Shown: positions 16,826 to 24,813, counted from the first letter of the stretch. The stretch is DNA of 64,000 nt from SSSZ01 sp036732025 (GCA_036732025.1 DAINDE010000001.1:186001-250000); one strand, 5' to 3'. Notes: generated by a model not told the origin, from the sequence alone. Made by a program: numbers and translations.

Positions 16826-18209
16826 GCACGCCCTCGTCTTCCATCCCGCCCGCCCCGCCGGCCGCCTGGCCGCCGCCGGCCTCTTCCTGCGCCGGCACCG
16901 CCGGCTCATCATGGCCATCCAGTGGGCGGTCGTGGCCGTTTACGCGGCCCTGGTGGTCATTCCCGCCTTTCTCCCGCTACCGCCGGAAAGCGACCATATC
17001 TGGAACAACCTGCGCCTCTTCGCCCAGTTCTGCTTCTGGGGCCTGTGGTGGCCGGGGGTCATGATCGCCACCGTCACCCTCGGCCGGGTGTGGTGCGGCG
17101 TCTTCTGCCCCGAAGGTTCGCTGAGCGAATGGGTCAGCCGGTACGGTCGCGGCCAACCCCTGCCCCGCTGGCTCAAGTGGTCCGGCTGGCCCTTCGTGGC
17201 CTTCGTGTGCACCACGGTCTACGGTCAACTGGTGAGCGTCTACGAATACCCCCAGGCGGCGCTGCTGGTGCTGGGCGGCTCCACCGTCGCCGCCGTCGCC
17301 ATCGGGCTCCTCTACGGCCGCGAGAAGCGCATCTGGTGCCGCTACCTGTGCCCTGCCTCCGGCGTCTTCGCCATCCTGGCCAAGATCGCGCCCCTCCACT
17401 ACCGCGTGGACCGGGCCGCCTGGGACCGCCACCAGGGCGATTTCGAGCCGGTCAATTGCGCTCCCCTGGTCGACGTGCGGCGCATGACCAGCGCCTCGGA
17501 ATGCCATGCCTGCGGCCGCTGCGCCGGCCAGCGGGACGCCGTCGCCCTGGCCCTGCGCTCTCCCGGCGCCGAGGTGCTGGACACCGACACCCCGGCCCGC
17601 ACCTGGGAAGCCCTCACCCTCCTCTTCGGCGTTCTCGGCGTCGCCACCGCTGCCTTCCAGTGGACGGTCAGCCCCTGGTTCCGGGACGCCAAGCTGTGGC
17701 TCGCGGAGTGGCTGGTGGAGCATGACCACTTCACCCTCCTCGACAACGACGCCCCCTGGTGGCTGCTCACCCATTACCCGGAGGCCAGCGACCTGTTCAC
17801 CTGGCTGGACGGCGCCCTCATCCTAGCCTACCTGCTCGGCGGTGGCTTCCTCCTCGGCCTCCTGCTCTGGTGCGGCCCGGCCGTCGCCGCCCGGCTCCTG
17901 GCCACCCGCCGCCTCGACTGGCAGCGCCTCACCCTCGCCCTGGCGCCGCTGGCGGCGGCGAGCGTCATCCTCGGCCTGTCGATGCTCACTGTCAGCCACT
18001 TGAAGGCAGAGCACCTGTGGCTGGGCTGGTTGCCGGGCTTCCGCCTCACGCTCCTTGGCGCCGGCTGCCTGGGCGCCGCCTGGCTTGCCGGGCGCCTGGT
18101 CCTGCCGGCGCCGGCCGCGCTGCCCCGGCGCCTGGCCGCCATGGTGGCCATGGTCTGGCCGGTGGCCCTCATGGCCGGCATCTGGCGCCTGGTGTTCTTC
18201 GTCTGGTGA
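16818..18209 (+). CDS. ftrD: 4Fe-4S polyferredoxin membrane protein (FtrD)
   Basis: The 463-residue protein has several membrane segments and cysteine clusters WCGVFCPEGS, WCRYLCPASG and CHACGRC, typical of the NapH/NosR/FtrD group. In FtrABCD systems it is proposed to take electrons from the periplasmic oxidation of iron back to the membrane. The third cluster has only three close cysteines, so it may not bind a full 4Fe-4S centre. It overlaps ftrC and ends the ftr genes; the bacterioferritin pair begins 105 bases further on. Confidence 0.88.
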   Translation: MAEHALVFHPARPAGRLAAAGLFLRRHRRLIMAIQWAVVAVYAALVVIPAFLPLPPESDHIWNNLRLFAQFCFWGLWWPGVMIATVTLGRVWCGVFCPEGSLSEWVSRYGRGQPLPRWLKWSGWPFVAFVCTTVYGQLVSVYEYPQAALLVLGGSTVAAVAIGLLYGREKRIWCRYLCPASGVFAILAKIAPLHYRVDRAAWDRHQGDFEPVNCAPLVDVRRMTSASECHACGRCAGQRDAVALALRSPGAEVLDTDTPARTWEALTLLFGVLGVATAAFQWTVSPWFRDAKLWLAEWLVEHDHFTLLDNDAPWWLLTHYPEASDLFTWLDGALILAYLLGGGFLLGLLLWCGPAVAARLLATRRLDWQRLTLALAPLAAASVILGLSMLTVSHLKAEHLWLGWLPGFRLTLLGAGCLGAAWLAGRLVLPAPAALPRRLAAMVAMVWPVALMAGIWRLVFFVW

Positions 18210-18314
18210 GGGCCTTCCGGCAAATCGTTCCCATTTACCGAAAGCCGCTCCATCCTTGATTTCCCGGCCTCTCCATGCCATTCTCAGGGGGTCAACCCCA
18301 ACAAGGAGCCAGCC

Positions 18315-18806
18315 ATGAAAGGCGACAAGAAGATCATTGACATCCTCAACGGCCTGCTGGCCGGCGAGCTTACCGCCATCGACCAATACCTGATCCACGG
18401 CGAGATGTACGCCGACATGGGCTTTCCCCATCTGGCCGACAAGGCGCTGCACGAATCGGAGGAGGAGCGCGGCCACGCCCGGGCACTCATCCAGCGCATC
18501 CTCTTCCTGGAAGGCACCCCCAACCTGGGCAAGCGTGACGCCCTCAAGATCGGCAAGACCGTCCCCGACATGCTCAAGGCAGACCTCGCCGTCGAGTACC
18601 ACGTGGTCGGCGAACTGAAAAAGGCCATCGCCGCCTGCGAGAAGGCCCAGGACTACGTCAGCCGCGACATGCTCGCCAGCCAGCTCGAAGATACCGAGAT
18701 GGACCACGCCTACTGGCTGGAACAGCAGATCCGCCTGATCGGCCTGGTTGGCCTGCAGAACTACCAGCAAAGCCAGATGAAGCCTGGCCACCCCAACGAA
18801 GCCTAA
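18315..18806 (+). CDS. bfr: Bacterioferritin subunit with intact ferroxidase site, lacking haem Met52
   Basis: Bacterioferritins store iron in a 24-subunit shell. This 163-residue subunit has the ferroxidase ligands Glu18, Glu51, His54 and Glu94, and the late Glu128/His131 pair that matches Glu127/His130 of E. coli Bfr after a one-residue insertion. Residue 52, which is the axial haem Met in haem-binding subunits, is Arg. It can therefore oxidise iron but should not hold haem alone. A second subunit with the opposite pattern follows after 12 bases. Paired Bfr subunits of this kind are known, for example BfrA/BfrB in Neisseria. Confidence 0.92.
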   Translation: MKGDKKIIDILNGLLAGELTAIDQYLIHGEMYADMGFPHLADKALHESEEERGHARALIQRILFLEGTPNLGKRDALKIGKTVPDMLKADLAVEYHVVGELKKAIAACEKAQDYVSRDMLASQLEDTEMDHAYWLEQQIRLIGLVGLQNYQQSQMKPGHPNEA

Positions 18807-18818
18807 GGAGAAGCGGCC

Positions 18819-19301
18819 ATGAAAGGCGACAAGAAGGTCCTCACCGTCCTCAACCAGGTGCTCAAGAACGAGTTGACCGCCATCAACCAGTATTTCCTCC
18901 ATGCCCGCATGTTCCGCAACTGGGGCCTGGAAAAGCTCAACGACTACCAGTACAAGCAGTCCATCCGGGTCATGAAGGAAGCCGACGAACTGATCGAGCG
19001 CATCCTCTTCCTGGAAGGCCTGCCCAACCTGCAGAACCTGGGCAAGCTCCTCATCGGCGAGCACGTCGAGGAATGCCTGACGGGCGACCTCAAGTACGAG
19101 AAGGAAATCCAGCGCCCGCTGCTGGTCGAGGCCATCGCCCTCTGCGAAAGCGTACAGGACTTCGTCAGCCGCGAATTGCTGGAAGACCTGCTGGAACATT
19201 GCGAGGAAGCCATCGACTGGCTGGAGACCCAGCAAAGCCTGATCAAGGACGTCACCCTGCCCAACTACCTGCAGTCCCACATGGAACCGGGCGGCGACTG
19301 A
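18819..19301 (+). CDS. bfr: Bacterioferritin subunit with haem Met52, lacking ferroxidase ligands
   Basis: The 160 residues are a bacterioferritin fold with the haem-ligand Met52 (VMKEAD). Ferroxidase positions are altered: residue 51 is Val, 54 is Glu, and the late Glu/His pair is Cys128 and Ala131. Glu18 and Glu94 remain. It should bind haem at the subunit interface but cannot form a normal di-iron centre. It probably co-assembles with the upstream subunit, which has the complementary set. A terminator follows within 25 bases, closing the iron island. Confidence 0.92.
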   Translation: MKGDKKVLTVLNQVLKNELTAINQYFLHARMFRNWGLEKLNDYQYKQSIRVMKEADELIERILFLEGLPNLQNLGKLLIGEHVEECLTGDLKYEKEIQRPLLVEAIALCESVQDFVSRELLEDLLEHCEEAIDWLETQQSLIKDVTLPNYLQSHMEPGGD

Positions 19302-19324
19302 GCCGCTCCGTTCCCGGCGCCCCC

Positions 19325-19350
19325 AGCCGCGGCCTGACCGCGGCTTTTTT
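19325..19350 (+). terminator. Rho-independent terminator after the bacterioferritin pair
   Basis: AGCCGCGG (19325-19332) pairs with CCGCGGCT (19338-19345) around a 5-base loop, followed by six T. It ends the plus-strand iron gene run. Confidence 0.88.
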
Positions 19351-19491
19351 GCCCCCCCCGCCCGGCATCCGTTGGACAGTGGCCCGCGCCGGGCCTATGC
19401 TGAACGGAAGTCCGCTTCCCCCAGGGCAATGAACCGGGAGGCACGGGACATGCTCCTGTCGCCGCCCCAGAAAATTGAAGGGAGCCACGCC

Positions 19492-20151
19492 ATGATCGCC
19501 ACCGACGCCTTCGCCATCATCCGCCGCGCCCTCAACGATCCGGCCTTCGGCGAAAGCCTGCGCGCCGACTGGGACGGCACCCTTGCCGGAATCGGCATCA
19601 CCGACCCCACCCTCAAGCAGGAACTGGCCGTCGTCCTCAACCTGCTCAGCACCGGCCTCGCCCAGCAGCAGGAGACAGCCAGGCTCTTCGCCACGCAGCT
19701 TTCCCAGACCCTGGCCGTGGCCACCGACATGAAGAACGGGCTGCGGGCGACGGTGGATCAGATCGACGCCGCCTTCCGCTCCACCATGCTGATGTACCAG
19801 ATCTCCTTCTACCTGGGCGTGCTGCTCGTCCTGGCCGCCATCGCCTACGGCGTCGCCAAGGGCGACGCCACCCTCTCCTTCACCCTGGGCGGCCTGGGCA
19901 TGGCCGACATCATCGCCTTCTTCCTGGCCAAGCCGCCGGAACGGCTGCAGAGCAGCCGCGCCAACCTGGTCCAGTTGCAGGCCGCCCTCTTCAACTGGTT
20001 CAACGACTCCTACAACCAGAACACCTATCTCGGTATGCTGGCCCAGGAGCGCAAGCTCGACCTGGCGACGATGGAGCGCTTGTCCACCACCATGATGGCC
20101 CACACCGACAAGACCATGGCCATGCTGCAGAAATACTGCAAGCTGGAGTAG
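19492..20151 (+). CDS. Membrane protein with two TM segments and long helices, unknown
   Basis: I do not recognise this 219-residue protein. It has a helical N-terminal part (about 1-95, many Gln/Thr), two adjacent membrane segments (about 100-150, SFYLGVLLVLAAIAYG and GLGMADIIAFFLA) and a helical C-terminal part with SSRANLVQLQAALFNWFND. That layout recalls small two-TM signalling or effector modules, but this is only a resemblance. The start at 19492 follows AAGGGAG with good spacing. A second in-frame ATG at 19450 with GGGAGG upstream is also possible. It stands alone after a terminator and converges with greB. Confidence 0.65.
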   Translation: MIATDAFAIIRRALNDPAFGESLRADWDGTLAGIGITDPTLKQELAVVLNLLSTGLAQQQETARLFATQLSQTLAVATDMKNGLRATVDQIDAAFRSTMLMYQISFYLGVLLVLAAIAYGVAKGDATLSFTLGGLGMADIIAFFLAKPPERLQSSRANLVQLQAALFNWFNDSYNQNTYLGMLAQERKLDLATMERLSTTMMAHTDKTMAMLQKYCKLE

Positions 20152-20154
20152 TCC

Positions 20155-20727
20155 TCAATCGATGGCCAGGTAGCGGACCTCGACGATGTCGATCTCCCGC
20201 CAGCCGACGGGGCTCTGGAAACGTACCGTATCGCCCTCGCGGGCCTTGAGGAGCGCCCGGGCCAGCGGCGATATCCAGCTGATGCGGCCCCGGGCGGCAT
20301 CCGCCTCGTCGACGCCGACGATGGCGTAGGTGTTGCTGTTGCCCTCGGCGTCGCAGAGGGTCACCGTGGCGCCGAAGAACACCTGGTCGTTGTCGCCCTG
20401 CACGGTGGGATCGACGACCTGGGCGATGTCCAGGCGCTTGGTGAGGAAGCGGATGCGGCGGTCGATCTCCCGCAGGCGGCGCTTGCCGTAGATGTAGTCG
20501 CCGTTCTCCGAGCGGTCACCGTTGGAGGCGGCCCAGGCCACCACCTCGACCACGTGGGGGCGCTCCCGCTTGACCAGGTGCTCCAGCTCGCTTTTCAGGC
20601 GGGCATGGCCGGCGGGGGTGATGTAGTTGCGGGTGCCGGACGGCAGCTTCAGCGCCGGTTCGACATCGTCGTCGTCATCTTCGCTTTCGCGAACGAAGGC
20701 TTTGTTCAACGGCGTTCCGTCAGTCAA
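20155..20727 (-). CDS. greB: Transcription elongation factor GreB
   Basis: GreB rescues backtracked RNA polymerase by stimulating transcript cleavage. The 190 residues have an acidic N-terminal extension (ESEDDDDD), then the coiled-coil domain with YITPAGHARLKSELEHL and ASNGDRSENGDYIYGKRRLREIDRR in type, and the C-terminal FKBP-like domain with ISPLARALLKAREGD. The most likely start is TTG 20727, which overlaps the TGA of the upstream gene (TTGA), a sign of translational coupling. No ATG lies in a suitable place, and the frame continuing upstream is antisense-type noise inside the neighbour. Confidence 0.9.
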   Translation of the reverse strand: MTDGTPLNKAFVRESEDDDDDVEPALKLPSGTRNYITPAGHARLKSELEHLVKRERPHVVEVVAWAASNGDRSENGDYIYGKRRLREIDRRIRFLTKRLDIAQVVDPTVQGDNDQVFFGATVTLCDAEGNSNTYAIVGVDEADAARGRISWISPLARALLKAREGDTVRFQSPVGWREIDIVEVRYLAID

Positions 20728-21044
20728 TAACCGATGGCGTAATTGGCCACATCCACGCGGATCAGGTCGCGGGCCAGCAGGACCGCGGCGTAGCGGGCAA
20801 ATTGCTCCGCCCAGTTGCGCTGGTCCCGGAAACGTTCCTCGCCGGCATACTTGGCCACGCTGAGGATGCGGTCCACCACCAGAATCTTGCCGGTGGGCGT
20901 CGCCACGTCGCACTCCAGGGCATCGAATTCGCGGGCGAACCACTGGCGCGCTTCGTCGGCCGACTTGGCCACCAGCTCCTGGGAGGAGAAGCGAAACTCG
21001 TATTCCTTGTCCCGTCCGAAGGATACGATCACCTGGTGCTGCAT
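20724..21044 (-). CDS. Conserved hypothetical protein upstream of greB
   Basis: The 106-residue product is soluble, without signal peptide or membrane segment. I do not recognise the family. It begins MQHQVIVSFGRDKEYEFRFS and ends in DVANYAIGY. A good ribosome site (AGGAGAGGG) precedes ATG 21044. Its stop codon overlaps the proposed TTG start of greB, so the two form an operon. No function is proposed. Confidence 0.7.
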   Translation of the reverse strand: MQHQVIVSFGRDKEYEFRFSSQELVAKSADEARQWFAREFDALECDVATPTGKILVVDRILSVAKYAGEERFRDQRNWAEQFARYAAVLLARDLIRVDVANYAIGY

Positions 21045-21111
21045 GTCCCTCTCCTCTTATCGAATGCTTGGGGGTATTCTAGCGAACATCACCGCCACAT
21101 TGGAGTGCCCG

Positions 21112-21333
21112 ATGGCCACCCGCCCGTTGAGCGACGAAGAAATCGCCAATATCCGCGCCCATCTCCACGAGCTGCAGATCGAACACCGGGATCTCGATCA
21201 GGTCATCACCCATCTCATCGAGAACCCACCCCCCGATGAGCTGCTGGTGCGGCGGATCAAGAAGCGCAAGCTGCTGCTCAAGGACCGCATCATCCAGCTG
21301 GAGCAGATGCTGGTGCCGGACATCCCGGCCTGA
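21112..21333 (+). CDS. YdcH/DUF465-family small helical protein
   Basis: The 73-residue product is almost entirely alpha-helical and charged. It shows the DUF465 pattern HLHELQIEHRDLDQVITHL followed by IKKRKLLLKDRIIQLEQML, with an expected hairpin of two helices. The start at 21112 gives the usual family length. DUF465 proteins are widespread in proteobacteria and of unknown function. It is divergent from the greB operon. Confidence 0.8.
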   Translation: MATRPLSDEEIANIRAHLHELQIEHRDLDQVITHLIENPPPDELLVRRIKKRKLLLKDRIIQLEQMLVPDIPA

Positions 21334-21477
21334 TCACCCCTCCCCCGGCGGCTGCCGGAAGAATATCCACCAGGCGCCGCCGATGGCGCCGGCCACCGCC
21401 AGCTCCCACAATACCGGCACCGCCCGGACCAGGGCGGCCAGGACCGCCAGCAACGCCAGGTAGGCGACGACCTTCAA
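21334..21477 (-). CDS. Possible small membrane protein downstream of pit
   Basis: A 47-codon frame begins with TTG 21477, immediately after the pit stop codon (TGATTG), and ends at TGA 21336-21334. The translation has two hydrophobic stretches, VVAYLALLAVLAALV and LWELAVAGAIGGAWWIFF, and a short charged end. This looks like a real two-helix membrane peptide rather than noise. The non-ATG start and lack of a clear ribosome site keep the call tentative. It would depend on translational reinitiation after pit. Confidence 0.4.
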   Translation of the reverse strand: MKVVAYLALLAVLAALVRAVPVLWELAVAGAIGGAWWIFFRQPPGEG

Positions 21478-22485
21478 TCAGAGGAAGGCACGCCCCGCGT
21501 ACCAAGCCGCGGCGGCGATGATGGCGCTGCAGGGAATGGTCAGCAACCACGCCCAGACGATGCCGCGGGCAACGCCCCAGCGCACCCGGCGGGCGCCCCG
21601 GGTCGACCCAACCCCGGCGATGGCGCCGGTGATGGTGTGGGTGGTGGAAACCGGAATGCCCAGGGCGGTCGCCATGAACAGGGTGATGGCGCCACCGCTG
21701 TTGGCACAGAAGCCGCGTGCCTGGTTGAGCTTGGTGATGCGGTTGCCCATGGTCTTGACGATGCGCCAGCCGCCGAAGAGCGTGCCCAGGCCCATGGCGG
21801 CGTAGCAGGAGAGCACCACCCAGGCGGGCACCGATTCGCCGCCCTTCGAGATGCCGGCGGCGATGAGCAGCATCCAGATGATGCCCACCGTCTTCTGGGC
21901 GTCGTTGCCGCCGTGGCCGAGGCTGTAAGCCGCCGCGGAGAGAAGCTGGAAGCGGCGGAAGGTCTTGTCCACCCGGCGCGGCGGCGTCCGTCGGCAAAGC
22001 CAGGAAACCGCCACCATGAGGAGCCCGCCGATGATGAAGCCCAGCAGCGGCGCCACGAAGATGAAGGCGATGATCTTGAGCACCCCGGACCAGATCAAGC
22101 CGTCGACGCCCACCTTGGCCAGGGCCGCCCCCACCAGGCCGCCGATGAGGGCATGGGATGAGGACGAGGGAATGCCGTAATACCAGGTGATGACGTTCCA
22201 GACGATGGCCCCGACCAGGGCGCCGAAGACGATGTAATGGTCCACGACGGAAGGATCGATGGTGCCCTTGCCGATGGTGGTGGCCACCTTGAGCTGAAAG
22301 ACGAAGAAGGCAATGAAATTGAAGGCAGAAGCCCAAAGCACTGCCTGGTGCGGTTTCAGGACCCGGGTGGAGACGATGGTGGCGATGGAGTTGGCCGCAT
22401 CATGGAAGCCGTTCATGAAGTCGAAGGCCAGGGCGACGGCCACCAGGAAGGCGACCACTCCGATGCTGATCTGCAGGTTGTCCAT
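21478..22485 (-). CDS. pit: Low-affinity inorganic phosphate transporter, PiT family
   Basis: PiT proteins import phosphate, often as a metal-phosphate complex, by proton symport. The 335-residue protein has about ten membrane segments and the duplicated PiT signature. The first copy is FDFMNGFHDAANSIAT near residue 22, and the second includes SLGHGGNDAQKTVG. The last part contains TTHTITGAIAGVGSTRGARR. Its upstream partner is a DUF47 (PhoU-like) protein 19 bases away, the usual pit operon order. Confidence 0.93.
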   Translation of the reverse strand: MDNLQISIGVVAFLVAVALAFDFMNGFHDAANSIATIVSTRVLKPHQAVLWASAFNFIAFFVFQLKVATTIGKGTIDPSVVDHYIVFGALVGAIVWNVITWYYGIPSSSSHALIGGLVGAALAKVGVDGLIWSGVLKIIAFIFVAPLLGFIIGGLLMVAVSWLCRRTPPRRVDKTFRRFQLLSAAAYSLGHGGNDAQKTVGIIWMLLIAAGISKGGESVPAWVVLSCYAAMGLGTLFGGWRIVKTMGNRITKLNQARGFCANSGGAITLFMATALGIPVSTTHTITGAIAGVGSTRGARRVRWGVARGIVWAWLLTIPCSAIIAAAAWYAGRAFL

Positions 22486-22504
22486 GGCGGAGCCCGGTTA
22501 TCCG

Positions 22505-23146
22505 TCAGGAATTTTCGAGGACGATGCCTTCGATGGTGTTCGCCACGTCTTCGCAGCGGTCGGTGACGGTCTCCAGGAGTTCGTAGATGGCCTTCAGCTT
22601 GATCAACTGGCGCACGTCCTGCTCCTCGCGGAAGAGTTTGGACATGGCCTCGCGCATGACCCGGTCGGCGTCCGACTCCAGGCGGTCGATCTCCTGGCAG
22701 TTCTTGAGGATGGTGGGGGCGTTGTCCATGGAATGGAGCTGGCTCACCGCCCCCTGCACCCGTTCGCAACACACCAGGGCGATGTCCGCCAGTTGTTTGG
22801 CTTCCGGGGTGACCTGGCGGATGTCGTAGAGATTCATGGATTCGGCCACGTCCTGGGTCAGGTCCAGGATGTCGTCCATGCCGCTGATCAGCTGGTGGAT
22901 CTCGTCCCGGTCGAAGGGCGTGATGAAGCTGGTGTGCAGGGCCTGCACGGTTTCGTGGGTGATGCGGTCGGCGGCGGTTTCGAAGGCGTCGATCTCGCTC
23001 GCCGCCTGCTCGGCCTTTTCCGTGGAGCCGCTGATCAGGGCCTCGATGAGGGAGACCAGGGCCTTGCCCCCGAGCACGATCTGCTCCGCGTGGGCATTGA
23101 AAAGGTCGAAATACTTGCCCTCCCTGGGCATCAGCCGTCCGAACAT
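22505..23146 (-). CDS. DUF47 PhoU-like accessory protein of Pit
   Basis: The 213-residue soluble helical protein belongs to the DUF47/TIGR00153 family, related to PhoU. It starts with MFGRLMPREGKYFDLFN and carries repeated metal-binding-type helices such as HETVQALHTSFITPFDRDEIH in type and DRVMREAMSKLFREE. In other bacteria this family regulates the adjacent Pit transporter. It is the first gene of the pit operon. Confidence 0.9.
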   Translation of the reverse strand: MFGRLMPREGKYFDLFNAHAEQIVLGGKALVSLIEALISGSTEKAEQAASEIDAFETAADRITHETVQALHTSFITPFDRDEIHQLISGMDDILDLTQDVAESMNLYDIRQVTPEAKQLADIALVCCERVQGAVSQLHSMDNAPTILKNCQEIDRLESDADRVMREAMSKLFREEQDVRQLIKLKAIYELLETVTDRCEDVANTIEGIVLENS

Positions 23147-23218
23147 GACCGTCCTGTTAAATTTTTGTGACGCGGCATTCTAGCACGCCCCCCCGGCGTC
23201 CCGACGGACCATGGTTAA

Positions 23219-23755
23219 ATGGCGGCCATGGCGACACCCTCCAAGTTCATCGACGATCAGCCCGTGGCCGCGGCCATTGCCGCAGCCACGCAGGAGGCCG
23301 TCGGCCGCCTCGGCGATTGCTTCCCGGAGCTGTCCGGCCCCCTAGGTCAGGATCTCGCCCGGCGCTTGGCCGGTTTCCTGGAGGCCCATCTCACCGGCGC
23401 CCCGCCCCCCGGGATGGAACCCTTTCCCCGCCTGGCCTACGGCCACGACGCCTTCGGCGACCCCTTCGACCTGGCCGGTCTGCCACTTCCCCGGGCCGCC
23501 CGGGGCTACGCCGTGCAGCGCCTCGACACCGACACCCTCCTCGACCGCAACAGCGGGGATTTCCTCCCCGTCCGCGATCCACGGCTGGACGGCCTCTTCC
23601 CCACCTTCGCTGCCGCCTACGGGGCGGCCCGGCAGTGGGTGGCCGACCAGGGCGCCGACATGGAAACCCATCCCCTGGCCATCGTGCCCGCCGGCTACGA
23701 CGACACCCTGGGCCGCCACATCCTCATCTATGGTGTTCTCACCGCCCAGCCCTGA
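23219..23755 (+). CDS. Hypothetical protein, unknown family
   Basis: I do not recognise this 178-residue protein. It is soluble, acidic and rich in Ala, Gly, Pro and Asp, with a central LPRAARGYAVQRLDTDTLL and a late AIVPAGYDDTLGRHILIYG. No catalytic motif stands out. ATG 23219 and ATG 23228 are both possible starts. It is divergent from the pit operon and convergent with cysB, which ends 9 bases away. Confidence 0.55.
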   Translation: MAAMATPSKFIDDQPVAAAIAAATQEAVGRLGDCFPELSGPLGQDLARRLAGFLEAHLTGAPPPGMEPFPRLAYGHDAFGDPFDLAGLPLPRAARGYAVQRLDTDTLLDRNSGDFLPVRDPRLDGLFPTFAAAYGAARQWVADQGADMETHPLAIVPAGYDDTLGRHILIYGVLTAQP

Positions 23756-23764
23756 AAGCCACCT

Positions 23765-24703
23765 TTACGGCTCGTTGCCGTTGGCCTTCTGGATCGCCGC
23801 CCGCAGGAAATCCTCGCCGAGGTCGGGGCACACTTTCTCGATGAAGGCGTAGGCGTAGCTGCGCAGGTAGGTGCCCCGCCGCACGGCGAGGCGGGTGGTG
23901 CTCTCCGGGAACAGGTGGGGCACGGGGATGAGGGCCAGGCCCCGATCCTTCGCGGCGGCGAAGGCCATGGAAGCGATGATGCCGACGCCCAGCTCCAGTT
24001 CCACGTAGGTCTTGATCACGTCGGCATCGATGGCCGAAAGCACGATGTCCGGCACCACCCCGGCGTCGGCGAAGGCCTTGTCGATGTGGGCGCGGCCGGT
24101 GAAGCCCTCGTGGTAGGTGATGATCGGGTACTCGCCGAGGACCTCCAGGGTCAGGTTCTCCACCGCCAGCAGGGGATGGCCGTGGGGGACGATGACGGCG
24201 TGGTGCCAGGAATAGAAGGGGAAACTGGCCAGGTCGGGCACCCGGTCCAGGGCCTCGGTGGCGATGCCCACGTCGGCCTGCCCCGACACCACCATGGCGG
24301 CAATCTCCCCCGGACTTCCCTGGTGCAGGGCAAGGTGTACCTTGGGGTAATCGGTCTTGAACCACTTGATGATCCGGGGCAAGGCATAGCGGGCCTGGGT
24401 GTGGGTCGTCGCCACCGTGAAGTGGCCGGTCTCCCGGCTGGCGAAGTGGTCGGCGATGCGCCGCAGGTTCTGGCTATCGAGGAGGATGCGGTCCACCACC
24501 GCCGCCAGCTCCTTTCCCGGCTCGGTGAGGCCGAGGAGGCGCTTGCCCCGGCGGACGAAGATCTCGATCCCCAGTTCGTCCTCCAGGTCCTTGATGTGCT
24601 TGCTCACCCCCGGCTGGGAGGTATACAGCGCGTTGGCGACCTCCGTCAGGTTGAAGTCCTGGCGCAGGGTCTCGCGGATGATGCGCAGTTGCTGGAAATT
24701 CAT
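23765..24703 (-). CDS. cysB: LysR-type regulator CysB (sulfur assimilation)
   Basis: CysB activates sulfate and sulfonate assimilation genes when cysteine is low. The 312 residues start with MNFQQLRIIRETLRQDFNLT, a hallmark of the CysB/Cbl subgroup, then the LysR helix-turn-helix (YTSQPGVSKHIKDLEDELG). The effector domain follows with THTQARYALP and HEGFTGRAHIDKAF. Length fits CysB (324) and Cbl (316), so Cbl cannot be excluded. Sulfonate and taurine genes lie 4-9 kb away on the same strand. The upstream spacer holds an ATAAGCAGAAATA motif that resembles sites found before tauD and ssuC. Confidence 0.88.
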   Translation of the reverse strand: MNFQQLRIIRETLRQDFNLTEVANALYTSQPGVSKHIKDLEDELGIEIFVRRGKRLLGLTEPGKELAAVVDRILLDSQNLRRIADHFASRETGHFTVATTHTQARYALPRIIKWFKTDYPKVHLALHQGSPGEIAAMVVSGQADVGIATEALDRVPDLASFPFYSWHHAVIVPHGHPLLAVENLTLEVLGEYPIITYHEGFTGRAHIDKAFADAGVVPDIVLSAIDADVIKTYVELELGVGIIASMAFAAAKDRGLALIPVPHLFPESTTRLAVRRGTYLRSYAYAFIEKVCPDLGEDFLRAAIQKANGNEP

Positions 24704-24800
24704 TGCCCTTCCTTCCCTGCCGACACGGACACAGGCTGCGGGTTCACGAAGGCCCGCTGCAGGGCAGCAGGCGACCGTGCCAGTCTAGGGAAAGGTGGTT

Positions 24801-24813
24801 ATAAGCAGAAATA
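24801..24813 (+). promoter_or_regulatory. Possible CysB-type site upstream of cysB
   Basis: ATAAGCAGAAATA lies about 100 bases before the cysB start in an AT-rich spacer (24704-24885). It shares the first seven bases with the motifs before tauD and ssuC, on the opposite strand relative to the gene. The remainder differs, so this copy is weaker. Autoregulation is known for CysB in enteric bacteria; here it is inference. Confidence 0.3.

Noticed and set aside
20728..20943. N-terminal extension of greB to a start at 20943
   Set aside because: The extra part lies inside the upstream coding gene in another frame and is Arg/Gly/Pro-rich noise. GreB homology begins just after TTG 20727.
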